Shown one piece after another: positions 49,901 through 60,929 of a stretch of DNA of 64,000 nucleotides. Source of the DNA: Sapria himalayana. Lineage: Eukaryota; Streptophyta; Magnoliopsida; Malpighiales; Rafflesiaceae. The notes under the pieces were generated by a model. That model searched no databases and was not told the DNA's origin. It worked only from the letters and a program-made list of their open reading frames with translations. The position numbers were made by a program, and so were the translations under genes. The stretch is taken from positions 3,020,501-3,084,500 of the forward strand of contig JAREIK010000385.1 in the NCBI GenBank assembly GCA_029783825.1, read 5' to 3'. Position 1 is the stretch's first letter; each line of letters opens with the position of its first letter.

Positions 49901-52900
49901 ATAGATTCGTGAGTTATTGTATCATCTAGATCGCGGCATATTTTTTTTCATGAGAAACCTCTCTCCCCAAATCATCAAGAAATATAGTTGTTAGTACATA
50001 TAATGTCTCCAAAGAATACCATTATAATGTTGACAAAAAAAATCATAAATAGTAGACAAGTGACTATCTATCCTAAATAGAGGTCAAAGTCGGTCTAATG
50101 AGCGGTAATGGAGAGTAAAAGGTCCAAATATATCTTTTGAAAACTTATACTTCCTAGACTCACTAATAAATAACTCTTTTAAAAAGGATAATCTTAGCAT
50201 ATTAAAATTCTATCAATTTAACGTAAAAAATACTTATAATCCATTTGAATACTAGAATATCCAAAAAGGACAAATATCAAAGCTTTGAGTACTAACCCAT
50301 CTCACCTAATGGAGAGTTTATTGACAAAGTAAGTACTCCTAAATACTCTGAGGCATAATAAATGATCTCTCTGCAAGATACATGATCTAAAAGTATGTGT
50401 ATTGATGTAGAACATTAATATATTTAGTTGATAAATTAATTTATAATTAAAAATAATATCTTTTCAAAAAAATTTCAGAACACTACTCTCACATAGGAGT
50501 ATCCAAGACATCCAACAAAAATTTATTCTTTTTTTTCAGGCACCTCATTCTGTGGGATGTACCAACACAAGAAATTCATAAAATAATCTCATGATCTATC
50601 CAATAAAATACTGAATTTGCTGAGATGTATTCAGCAATATTGTCATTTCTTATTTTTTTAATAATTTTATTAAATTAATTATTTATTATTTCATTTAATA
50701 TCAAAAATAAAAAATAAAAAATACATATGATATATGAGAAAAAAAATACACACATATATCACAAATAATTATCAATAAAAATAGTTAAATACAAAGCTTT
50801 ATCTGGCCACATCTCTATTAAATTCTTATATATTTGAGTATATTAAATCGAATAAATTCTTGCTCACGTGATATCAGGGAGCAAAATAGAAAATTCTAAT
50901 GTTTTTCCTAACTGATACATTTCATATTGTAGTATAAAAATACCATAAAAATTAGGTAATAATATTCTAAACTTTTAAAGATAGATGACCAAGTTTCAGA
51001 ATGCACAAATAAAAAACACAAAAATCTAGAATGAAATATTGCCGATGAAAAGAAGAGATAAAACACACCATGCTCAATTCCTAATAATATCATCTCTTAG
51101 AGTCTTTTGATCCTACAAATAAATATCAATAAATAAACAAAATCCGAATTGAGTTGACTAGGTACTTTCATTAGGCATATCTTGCAGATAATGCCCTTGT
51201 ATAATGGGAAAATCCTATTGGAACAGCTCACATATTAAGTACTTCCATTAACATAACGTAAAAACAAAAAATATAATAACCTAAAAAGAAACTATTCCAA
51301 TAATAAAAACTTAATTTAATAAAAATATCAAAAATTAATTAATAATAATACATTATAATATATATCAAATAATTTTAACACATACTATACAAATAACATG
51401 ATCATATACTAGACTTTTATCCTAACAAATCTTCGCATAATAGAGTTATAGAAATAAAAAAAAAAAATATTCATTTGAAACAGCTCAAATATTTCTCATT
51501 GGTAGAAAGATTTCGACATACTTTTTAGGGGGATACAATACTAACCGCAACCTCTTTCCAATGCACTTTCAGATCATGTATCATAGAAAGATCTTATTTA
51601 GTTTGTCTCTCAAAATCTTTGAGAGTACGTATTTTATCATTAATCTCTCTTTACAATCTCTTTCCAAAAAGAGGTGGGGTGACACCTATCACTTTGAAGA
51701 ATATCATTCCTAGTTACTCTAGTATCTAAAAAGGATTCAAATATTTTCTACTCAAATTTTATAGAATTTTAATAAGAATTGATATATTTTTTGAGCATAA
51801 CTCAATTTTTAACAAACACAAGAATAGTAAGAGTCAAGAAGATTCATTTGGACGCATTACTTTTCCTTAATTCGTTATAATCCCACTTGAACCTCTAATT
51901 AGAAAAAGAGCCGCTCATCGACTATATCTAAGCTTGTTAGTTCCCATTATAATTATAATCCTATAATCTTGTGTAGATCATAATGTACCAACAAGTACAT
52001 ATCAGATTGATTTTAGAGAAAGCAAAATTTCTCATTAAAAAATCTATTTTGATTCCATACGACACAATAATCTATGAGTTTATTCTGATTTAGGTCTATG
52101 ATAAGTCAAAGATCGGAGACTTACTACTCAAGAAGAAGTTAAGATACACAACTTATTCAAAACAAATAAGAATCTGCAGAGAAGCCAAATGATCATGTAA
52201 TCAACAATCAACTCTTTTGATCGTGATCTTACAATAACTTTTCATACGAAACATAAGAGTTCTATCTAGCACTCAATTTCACAAATTTTATTGTGTTGGC
52301 ACATTTTTTTTCTTTTATTTCATTTATTACTTTTCTTGATAGCACTAAGATACCAAAGCCTACGTCTATAATATTATCTCATTCATGATTATTTCAAACC
52401 ATGTTGGAAAAAATAGATATCCACTTAAAGAGCCTTGCAAATTAATAATTCAAATTTCAAGATTGTCTATTGTTTATTATAAGTAAATATTTATTGTGAA
52501 GATTGGTCCATATAAAAAAAATTAATCACTTTAAAAAAAAACTTATTACAATAAACTTTATTCATATATTTGATGTTGATTACATGGATATTTAATCAAC
52601 AGTGACCAATATAATTTTCGTAGAAATTTTTATTTTACAAGTAAATGAAATACATATAAATATATATTTATTCCTCATGAAAAAAATTCAAAAAGAGAAT
52701 ATTGATAAAACTTATATTTAGATATTGGATCAACCAACGAACAACTTTATGAATATCATAAAGATGTCTAATTTTGTATTTCTCTCATTCAAACTTAATA
52801 TTCTAGATCTGTGTACTAGATTAGATGAGTATATATAATTTCAACTTACTTTTAATTTACAACTTTATTTTTTTTTTTTGTATATTTCATTATAGGTGTA

Positions 52901-54402
52901 GGAACCTAATATATGAGTTGTCTTAATTTATTTTTTCTATTATGTTAAGACATCCCATGGTATATTTTTATTTGAGTTTTCATTAATATATGTGTTAATA
53001 TATAATCAGTATGAAAAAAAGTTCGAGTTATTATGGTGTTAATATATGACTTGAATTCCCTCTCCCTTTGAGCTATCTTTTAGGAAAGAGTTCGAACGAA
53101 ACTCAATTTCTAATATGGTATCAGGTCAAAAGCTTTATGGGCAATCCAAAGATGTCCTGTCCTACAAACCCAACACTCCAAATATCCAACCCTAGGCATG
53201 AGAGTGAGGGTGTCAAAATATGACCCACATCAAAAAAGTTATAAGTTGTTATAGAGTTAATATTTAACTTGGGTTATCTCTCCCATGTAGCTAGCTTTTG
53301 TAGATAAAATCGTCAAAATCCAATTTCTAATTATATGTATTATTTTTATGTAGCATACCTTCAACAATAATAATAAACAACAATAATACATAATACATTA
53401 CCAATGCATGTATGTTATACCTAATGCAAAAGACTCTCGCCTAACACAAAGTCTAAGCATAATACATTACAAATAAAAATTAAATTAACAAAACTAGAGC
53501 TATAATATAATGTCGTACTATCTTACGTTGTATGTTTAAATGAGCTGCTCTAAAAGAAAATTCATCAATGAAGTGTTCTCACTTGGTATAGGACTTCATC
53601 TGCGATCCAATTGCCAATACCAGAGATAAAACTCTGCTATAGAGAGAGAAACTATGTCAAAAGGCATTACAATTTGGAGCATTCGTAGTTACCCTTTCTC
53701 TAATAGGAACACAAAAACTATAACCTGATCGAGTAACAGAGCTTTAATTCCAATTTTCTTTTTCCTCAATGATTCATAAAATTCATCAACCACCATGGGC
53801 TCAAACAGTGCATCAGGGCCAAGCTCCGATATTGGCGGAACCGATGCTGGCTGTGAGTGGGAGAGAGAAATAAGAGAAGAAAAGACACCATAAAAGCCAT
53901 CAAGGAAGAAACTAATCTGTGAGGAAAGCAGCAGAAACACAATAAATAGGCAATTGCGTAGCCTACATCATCTAGAAGGCGAACTCTAGCAAATCGCCTT
54001 TTGTCGGTGAAAGACAACTCAAGACCATCATCTAGCTACACAAAGAGAATGATAAATCATAAAATTTTACAATGGCGAACAAATTCTATGTGTTTTAGTC
54101 CTGTTCTACACAAGAACACCATTATAATTAATATCTAGCATTTTTTTTTTAAAATCTGCCATAAATTTGTGTTATAGTCTCATGTGGGTTTGTGCTATGA
54201 CTAAATGATCATCAGGATCATAGTCTAGATCATAGTCGAACGCAAAAATAATAAATTGATCTCTTTATTAAAAAACACAGTTTCAAAGAGTATAATAGCA
54301 TGCAGATGTGATGATGTTTATCGATGACAAATGAGGATGCTCACTTCAAGAAATAGTTTAGAATATTTGGATGGCCACTCATCAGTGTCTTTCACAGCAG
54401 AC
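43939..54402 (-). CDS. FPG1: Formamidopyrimidine-DNA glycosylase (FPG/MMH), 3' eight exons
   Basis: Base-excision-repair glycosylase/AP-lyase for oxidised purines. Minus-strand exons: 54402-54345 (SAVKDTDEWPSKYSKLFLE), 54035-53967 (LDDGLELSFTDKRRFARVRL), 53850-53725 (PISELGPDALFEP ... KKKIGIKALLLDQ), 53633-53583 (SFISGIGNWIADEVLYQ), 47922-47845 (ARIHPLEISSRLSKESC), 47753-47654 (FPPEWLFHFRWGKRPGEVN), 44381-44347 (KKIDFIKAGGR, a 35-bp exon), and 44244-43939 (TTAYVPELQKL, then a Lys/Glu-rich basic tail typical of plant FPG, ending SAKRKAKKK). Phases agree and give 273 residues. GIGNWIADEVLYQARIHP is the H2TH signature of the family. The N-terminal exons carrying the catalytic Pro/Glu start are not visible up to 64000. 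Introns reach 5.7 kb and are full of repeats. An alternative exon lies at 47594-47492. Confidence 0.95.
44620..47250. repeat. ~102-bp satellite, about 26 copies, inside FPG intron
   Basis: Monomer landmarks: gatgattgatcacttagaaa, attcttatattagatacata, tgttagagatcatgacttga, aaaatttgaaagttaactat, gtttggacaagaaaagtact. The 5' copies (44620-45050) are diverged and the centre is nearly identical. A variant monomer with gtctaactatgtttgggctag and gaggtgattaatcactttg recurs at about 45324, 45631, 45938 and 47163, i.e. every 307 bp (three monomers) for three rounds. The array ends in a SINE-like unit (47240-47420). Confidence 0.92.
47240..47440. repeat. SINE-like unit at satellite edge
   Basis: Reads gtcttaatgcaatgccaagtg, tttcatccaagaacagtggg, gactgttgaggtgttaacc, then gggagtcttgcgcagcgttgggtacg, matching the unit tandemly repeated in PRP8 intron 10. 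A linker fragment of the same type also lies at 48030-48160. Confidence 0.6.
47492..47594 (-). CDS. FPG1: FPG alternative (mutually exclusive) exon
   Basis: Minus-strand exon with acceptor ctctacag and donor gat g|gtttgcc. It translates as VAEKAVQVGADSSLFPSSWI followed by FHFRETKPTLALLD, homologous to the neighbouring exon 47753-47654 (AVEV ... FPPEWLFHFRWGKRPG). Both start in phase 0 and end in phase 1 (103 and 100 bp), so either fits between KE (47845) and KKIDF (44381), while including both shifts the frame. Only 59 bp separate them. Plant FPG is known, as I recall, to make MMH-1/MMH-2-like forms differing in this region. Confidence 0.85.
48160..49190. other. FPG intron, AT-rich
   Basis: No gene or clear repeat recognised; A/T runs only. 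Part of the 5.7-kb intron between 47922 and 53583. Confidence 0.5.
49190..49570 (-). mobile_element. Decayed Ty1/copia reverse-transcriptase fragment
   Basis: Minus-strand reading gives CKWMFIVK-like (near 49490), a LVA-type motif, and DTLEEVVYMEQS (near 49235), which match the copia order KWVFKxK ... ARLVAKG ... GDLEEEVYMEQP. Multiple stops and frameshifts. Neighbouring 49570-50900 may be further internal sequence of the same element but shows no motif I can name. Confidence 0.6.
49571..52910. other. FPG intron, AT-rich, probable retroelement debris
   Basis: No open frame longer than about 60 codons and no recognised gene. Composition and scattered pyrimidine-rich words fit an old retrotransposon body. 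I see no specific feature. Confidence 0.4.
52915..53345 (+). mobile_element. LTR remnant with primer-binding-site-like motif
   Basis: tggtatcaggtcaaaagc near 53117 resembles the TGGTATCAGAGC site that follows plant 5' LTRs. The upstream ctcgagttattatggtgtta-like text and a diverged repeat of ttataagttgttatagagtt (53240) suggest two related pieces. Weak. Confidence 0.35.
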
Positions 54403-54559
54403 CTGTCAACAATTTTCAGAGAGAGAAATAACACCAAGGCTTAGATGGTAACATGGCTATGAAAAAGGATACGAATCAAACCAACGAGATGGTCGATGAA
54501 AGACCCATCTCTTGGTAAATTGAAAGAGACAACAAATTGCTTATTGATTTGCTACAATA

Positions 54560-54958
54560 TGAAATGTAAGCCTCATTTATTCCAAATAGGTCTAATTTTA
54601 TTAGGTAAAGATTACTACTATGTTGATATGCATGTTCATATGTGTAGATATGAACATATATGAACGTATATGAACATACATAATCTATATATAGGAAAAA
54701 CAACACATGTAGAAACAACCCATATGTTCGTGAGCTCTCATAACGAATACATAAAAAATTAACAATAAATAATTTATAATACACCTCTCAAACTAGTGCA
54801 TAGATATCTAAAATATGAAGTTTGAAAGAAAGAAAAAAAAAAGTAGATCATGTACAAGACCTTCCTAAATATATCTACTAATTGGTCTGTTGTATGAATA
54901 TAAATTATAATAATAGTTTAATCATAAAATTTCAACTAGGAAATAAGTAATCCACATA
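54560..54958 (-). mobile_element. Copia fragment, 3' part (split by MITE)
   Basis: Minus-strand text next to the MITE ends in YVD and, further on, QTNQLVDIFRKVLYM (near 54890-54850), matching the ADIFTKAL motif near the end of copia RNase H. The part between these motifs is deleted. Confidence 0.55.
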
Positions 54959-55346
54959 TAGAGGTGTCAAACGTGCCGGGCCGGCCCGGCCCGGCACGAG
55001 GCACGTTCTTAAACCGTGCCCAGGCCCGTGCCCGGGTTAAGAAAGACCCGCAGGCCCGGCACGGCTCGTGCCTTGGCACGGCACGCCGGCACGGATCCAT
55101 CCCGTGCCGGTTCACGCAGGCACGCGTGGCACTGGCGGCGTGTCACGTGTGCCGAGGCGTGACGTGAGTCGTGAGTCACGAGTCACGACCGTGTTTGGCA
55201 AGGCGTGCCCGAGCGGGCCCGGCACGGCACGGCCTTGCCGTGCCTGCCTATATCTAACCATGCCGTGCCGGGCACGGCACGGTAGCACGACCATGCTCGT
55301 GAAAAACGGGCCGTGCCGTGTTGGGCCGGCCCATTTGACATCTCTA
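54959..55346. mobile_element. GC-rich hAT-type MITE, copy 7, nested in copia
   Basis: Termini tagaggtgtcaaac / tttgacatctcta, perfect 8-bp duplication tccacata (54951-54958, 55347-55354). Interior contains many gcacggcacgg words and a gtcacgtgtgccgaggcgtgacgtgagtcg segment unique to this copy. Confidence 0.88.
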
Positions 55347-55354
55347 TCCACATA

Positions 55355-55860
55355 TACTAGTAGCAAAGTAGTATTTTCATATGAACACCTCCGATAGAAC
55401 AATGAGCAAACCATGATACACTTGTACAAACTAAAAAAATAATTATAGTTAAAAATTAAGCAAACTAATTTCTAGGTGACTGCTTCAAGTCGTACAATAT
55501 TTTCTACCATCAACAAACTAAAATTAACTTCTCTAATACTACTCAAAAATTGGGTGGGTGGTTACTTTTTATTCACCTCATCCTCAAAGTCACCATTAAG
55601 AAAGTATTCACATGTCTAATTGGTATATCAATCATCTGTGAAAAATCATCAGTGACACACATATCTGCATAGAGATCAAAATGGCAACTATAAAAAAAAT
55701 ATCATTATAATTCACTTCAAATATATGAGTAAATTGCCTAGTTAATTAGTCTAGCAACCAACCTCGCCTACAAACAATTCACCTTCACATTTAACTATAT
55801 CTTCACAATAAACATTCACAAGTAACAAACAACAGATCATCCCAAAGTTTGGGGTATCAA
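55355..55860 (-). mobile_element. Copia reverse-transcriptase fragment, 5' part
   Basis: Minus-strand motifs from high to low: EWMFIVK-like (55830), YQLD then NTFLNGDFEDEV after a one-base repair (55625-55565), LYDLKQSPRN (55490), and TTLLLVYVD (55375) at the MITE border. All are copia RT landmarks in correct order. Stops and frameshifts show it is dead. Confidence 0.7.
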
Positions 55861-57397
55861 TACCCAAGTCTCATGTAATAAAGTGTTATTATCTCTTTAA
55901 CTATGACCAGATATCATCATGGCGGACACAATATCTCAGAATAAAATTTGAATATCCTGATACTATAAAAATAAGAAATCAAAGAGACAATAAATATAAA
56001 TATGATAATATATGTAAAATAAGATAGTCCATATGGCACGACAAGCTAAGACCTGTGTTCAGCAGACATGCAAGATAGTCCATATCGCGGCTCGAGCCTT
56101 CCCAGACCTATTGTTCATGCCCACCTATAGCCAAAATGACTCATTTTTAAAATTCCCAAATTAGGGATACACACTTCACAAATTCTTAATTTTTAATAAA
56201 ATTGATAATATGCCAGTTCAAACATATGTCAAACCAACATGTACTACGTTACATAGATCACAATGCCTATCCAAGTGCTTGCATGTGCGACACATGGCAT
56301 ATATTTTTAAATACAAACACATAATTGCATCTTAACCATTAATTTTAATTCAAATGATCCTGATAGAATCAAATGAATAGAAGAATTATGCTTAGTTTAA
56401 ATTGCAAAAAGATTAAATCTTTTTTTTTTTATTTTTAAAAATTTTATAAATAGATAATTTATGTTTTTCATTCTCGTCCCCAACTAAAAGTATCTTCTCA
56501 CCTCTCTCTAACTATAACTCTCTAAAAAAATTATTTTAATTTTTCAATTCAAGTTTCCATATATTAGATTATATTGTTGTATTATACTTTTTTTTAAGAA
56601 ATGATTATAATTTACAATTGATAATAAAAAGAATTCGAATCATAGCATTATCAACAACATCCACAAAATTAGTTACAGATTTATAAATTTATAAGGTACA
56701 TATCTACTAGTCATTTTTTTAGTTATAAAAATTAAATAATTAGAAACATTTCTTATAATTATAATTATCTAAAAAATATCAACTAATAATTATAATTAAA
56801 AAATTAATATTATCGATGAGTTTAAACTTTAATATAAATAACAATAACCTGATTAAAAAATCCAAAAATAATTGTTTCATAATCATAAATTAACACTTAA
56901 AAAACCAAGTTACATAAAAAAATATCTCAAGTTTAGAATTATTTTAAATAGTTAAAAAAATATTTTAAAAAATCGAATATGATTCGGCTCAATATAAATA
57001 TCGTAAAAAAAAGTATACCTACAATTAAATATAAATTATGCTTTACATAATAAAATCAAAGCAATACAACTAGATATAGATAATGATTTACATAATAAAA
57101 TATTGAATTATGAAAATCAGAAGTAGTTAGAATTACAAAAAATGATTATTATTTGGCTGTTATCACCATGAGCACTACATTATCTTTATGATCCTAACAT
57201 TTTTCATATTTTTAATTTTTTTATTTGGAAAATATTGTCAGTTTATATTTTGAGTGTATATGTTCAGGTAATATTTTTTTTTTAATATATTTAACTTCAG
57301 ATTATAATTTTAAATCAAATAAGTTTTTAAATGTTACTTAAGCTTTTTCTTTTCATAATTTCAATTATTATATATATATATATATATATATAAAATA
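55861..57397. other. AT-rich DNA, no feature
   Basis: Very AT-rich with short direct repeats of taatagata/ataataaa type and a TA run at 57370-57391. No coding signal. Confidence 0.5.
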
Positions 57398-57700
57398 ATG
57401 CAGCCTGCTCATAGGTTATACTTAACTATACCATATTGGCAGGCTGCCGTGCACTGTTTGATAGTGCCACTGCACTGCAGCCTTCACTTTGCAGCTGCAA
57501 AAAACTGTAGCACCAGGAGCAACCAGGCCACAGGCTGCACTGCAGCCCCAGCCTGCAGGAGCAGCCCAGCGCCCATGGGCCCCTGGGTCTGGATAGCATG
57601 AGTTGGGCACAGGCAATGCATGATCTGTGTCCATGGCCAGTCTTGCCATTTTTTTTCAAATTTACCCAACCTGGAGCGGCCAGCATGACCCTATATATAA
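57398..57700. other. GC-rich island rich in ctgcag/cagcctgc words
   Basis: An isolated ~300-bp GC-rich block with gcagcctgc ... ggcaggctgc, actgcagccttcactttgcagctgc and cctgcaggagcagcccagc. Several nested inverted repeats, no known protein in any frame, and termini unlike the gaggtgtcaa family. Possibly another MITE or retroelement piece. Confidence 0.35.
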
Positions 57701-57749
57701 TTGGGCCTACATGTCATGCCGCATGATCCATTTTTAGTGCTATTATAGA

Positions 57750-58033
57750 AACACTAAGATATAAAATCTCACGAGAACTCCAAAATTAAATATATTTAGG
57801 CAAACATAATACTGAAATAAATAATTACTTTAAACCTCATTGTATTGAAAGCATATGTTGAAGGTCTTGTCTTTGTACGGTTGAAAGTATCTTCATTTAA
57901 GGATAGTAGATCTCAAATTCAAGACTCATCAGATATAGTCTCTCCGACTTTCGAGAGAAAATTATTTAGATATTAACCTTTTGCACACCTTACATTAAAA
58001 TAAAAGTCTTGTACACTAGGTATGATATCTTCC
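57750..58033. repeat. SINE-like unit with linker, next to MITE
   Basis: Linker ttaaatatatttaggcaaaca-aatactgaaataaataattac, then gtcttgtctttgtacgg, tcttcatttaaggatagtag, B-box-like caaattcaagactcatcag, and tail aaaagtcttgtacactaggtatga. Same order as in PRP8 introns, AT-shifted. The MITE at 58034 sits a few bases after the tail. Confidence 0.6.
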
Positions 58034-58426
58034 TAGAGGTGTCAACCGTGCCGGCCCGGCCCGGCACGGAAAAAATCTGTGCCCGGGCCCGTGCCCGGCT
58101 TTGGCACGAACCGTGCCGTACCGTGCCCGGCACGGGTTTATCCCGTGCCGGTTTGCCCCGTGAGTCCGACCGCATGCTTCCCCTCCCGCAAAAAAAGACC
58201 ACGGGTCGGGTCGAATTAGACCCGACCCGCGGTCCCCCGATTCCCGAACTGCTCGAACAAGTTTGCCCGAGCGGGCCAGGCGAGGCCCGGCACGGCCCGT
58301 TGTGCCTGCGGGCCGTGCCGGGCCTGGTTTTTTTAAACCGTGCCGTGCCCGGCACGGCACGGTAGCACGATCGTGCTCGTGAAAAATGGGTCGTGCTGTG
58401 CCGGGCCGGCCCGTTTGACACCTCTA
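58034..58426. mobile_element. GC-rich hAT-type MITE, copy 8 with perfect TSD
   Basis: Termini tagaggtgtcaacc / tttgacacctcta, flanked by tatcttcc on both sides (58026-58033, 58427-58434). Contains the gggtcgggtc-gaattagacccgaccc inverted repeat around 58204-58232. Confidence 0.88.
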
Positions 58427-58766
58427 TATCTTCCATCCTATATGCTATGTTGCCCAAAACATTAGCCGTTCCTGCACGTATCGACTTGTCAATCACATTG
58501 TGTCATGCCCGACACGACATGATTGGGCAAACCAAAATTGCCCGGACATGCCGATATGGCCCATTTTCCATGCCTCCCCCTACTCATACAATAAGTCGTG
58601 CAAGATATGGAGCTATAGTATTTTTTCCTAGCTAAAAAAATATCTTAGTTTAAGGTAGAGACGCTAACAACATAATGATTCAAAATTCTCAACTTGATCA
58701 AAAATAGTTGACCATACTGAGAGTGTACAAATAATAAATCAAAAATAATCAAATATATAATGCGAT

Positions 58767-59129
58767 TAAAGGTGTCAAACGGGCCTGGTCGGGCCGAATT
58801 GTTAGGGCACGAGCGTGCCGCCGTGCCTAGCCCGGCACGGTTTAAAATAGCCGGGCCCGCTCGAGCTTGCCTGTCCGAGCGGTTCGGGATACGGGGGACC
58901 GTGGGTTTGGTCGAATCAGACCCGACCCGCGGTCTCTTTTTGCGGGTGGGGCATCGTGGGGTCGGGCTCACGGGGCACCCGGCACGGGGCAAACCCGTGC
59001 TGGTGTGCCGTGCCGGGTCGGGCACGGCACGGGCCCGGGCACTGAATTTTTCCGTGCCGGGCCAGCCCAGGCACGGCTGAACCGTGCCATGCCTCGTGCC
59101 GGCCCGGCCCGGCCCGGTTGACACCTCTA
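58767..59129. mobile_element. GC-rich hAT-type MITE, copy 9
   Basis: Termini taaaggtgtcaaac / ttgacacctcta. Flanks aatgcgat and aatgcgac (58759-58766, 59130-59137) match at 7 of 8. The interior is close to copies 3 and 5, including the same accgtgggt...acccgacccgcggtc hairpin arm. Confidence 0.85.
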
Positions 59130-59630
59130 AATGCGACACATAATCATAGAAGTAAGAACATTGAAATCATCATGCTTGATCCCAAAATATTATTCTTCAA
59201 AATCTTTTGATCATGCAAAATATCAATTGAAGAAAAAAATAAGATAATATATCTCCTACAATGTATGACAAAGAATACATCATTACAACCTTTTTGTCTC
59301 TCTCGAGAGAACTCCGATATATCATATCGAATTGCACTCTAAATTATACTTGTAAGTTATTTTTCCTAGTGTTAGCGTGATAACAATGTTGTGTTAGTCT
59401 ACACAAGGCATGTGCATTAGTGATAGTGATGAATAGTTAAAATATATATATATATATATATATTGTGCATGTTGGCATGATAGTAGTGGGTGAAGCTCTA
59501 ACCATTGGCCATGGCTATAGTTTTGTCCACTACAAATTTTAATAAAATTATATTATGCACGATGTGTCATGCTTGATGATTTTTTTAAAATCAGCACGGC
59601 ATGATTCGTTCTTTGGACTAGCACAACCAC

Positions 59631-59785
59631 TAGAGGTGTCAAACGTGCCGGGCCGGGCCGGCACGTTCTTAAACCGTGCCCGGGTTAAGAACTTCGCGTG
59701 CAAAGCCGTGCCGTGCCGTGCCCGGCACGAGCCGTGCCTTGGCACGGCACGCCGGCACGGGTCCATCCCGTGCCGTGAGTCAAAT
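59631..59785. mobile_element. GC-rich MITE, right end deleted
   Basis: Left terminus tagaggtgtcaaac intact, then ccgggccggcacgttcttaa and gcacggcacgccggcacgg as in copy 7. The sequence changes to AT-rich DNA at about 59785 without a right terminus. Confidence 0.75.
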
Positions 59786-60920
59786 CATTCTAAAAAAATC
59801 TAAAAACTTGAAAATCTTTTCTCATTGTAGAATATTCTAGAAATTTCTAATGTAATATGATTGTGACATATAACACAATCTAAATCATTAATGAATGAGT
59901 AGTCTCACCATATAAGAGAGTCAAATCATTATTGTACTCATTAAAGTTTTATTTACAATTTATTTTTTTCTAAATATTTTTTTTTCTAAGTTTGCATGTG
60001 AGATCTTGTGGGCATAATTTGTGAGAGAGAGTCACAGACTAGCTAAGAAAATTGGGGAAATTAATTTCTTAACCCAAGGTCGCATGTATGGTACTAAAGC
60101 ATGTGACCCATTACAAATGATATCATAGATGTCTGACTTCCTTACAATGTCATCCATTTTTGAGATCAAGAACCATGAACAAGATGCATATGAAACTAAG
60201 AGGCAAGAAAAGAAATGAAACTCAAAAGATATAATAATATCCATGAAAGCTCGAATGGTTGAGACAAATATGACTATAAGTGAATTGTATTATAAATTAG
60301 ATGATGTTGGTGAGAGCATCTAAAGGAAGACATCCTTGAAAAAGATACTAAACCAATATTATCATGGTGATGCTATGCCATATAATTTTTTCTATTTTGA
60401 AATACATAATAATTACTAAGCATAAATAGATAGAAAAATTAAAAAAAAAAATGAGTTTTCAATTTACACGAGAATAATAGAAGGCAGCATGATTTTCCAA
60501 TCACTCTCACCATGGATGGATGTCTCAAAGCTAAAAGAGTTTAGAAATATTCAAGCGATGAAAAATATTGATAACTTCATTTGGAAAATACAAAAATATT
60601 TTCAAGTGATGTGTATTATGAGTGGTGCAATTAAGGTTAGTGTGACTTTTATGTATCTAATGGATATTGCATTTCTTTAGTGACGACGAAGATGTAGAGA
60701 TGATAATATTTATAATTTAAAATTATTTAAATATGAGTTTTATCAACAATTTTGTCTAGAATAGACATAAAATAAAATGAGGAATAAATTGTGTATACTA
60801 ACCCAACATATAAAAATAAGAGGTTATATACTCAAATTCACGTAACTAATACTTCAAATTTCTAATTGTGATAAGAAAAAATATATTATTTTTCTTTAGG
60901 GATGATCTCAAGCTAAGCAA
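59786..60920. other. AT-rich DNA upstream of gypsy motifs
   Basis: No confident motif. It may include decayed LTR or gag sequence of the gypsy element that follows, since a 63-codon frame at 60489-60680 (SPWMDVSKLKEFRNIQ) is compatible with gag but not diagnostic. Confidence 0.35.
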
Positions 60921-60929
60921 AATTTATAA

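Noticed and set aside
57398..57690. Considered as a missing 5' exon of FPG
   Set aside because: No frame contains the expected ELPEV start or the GMTG-type motif; the block is palindromic repeat.
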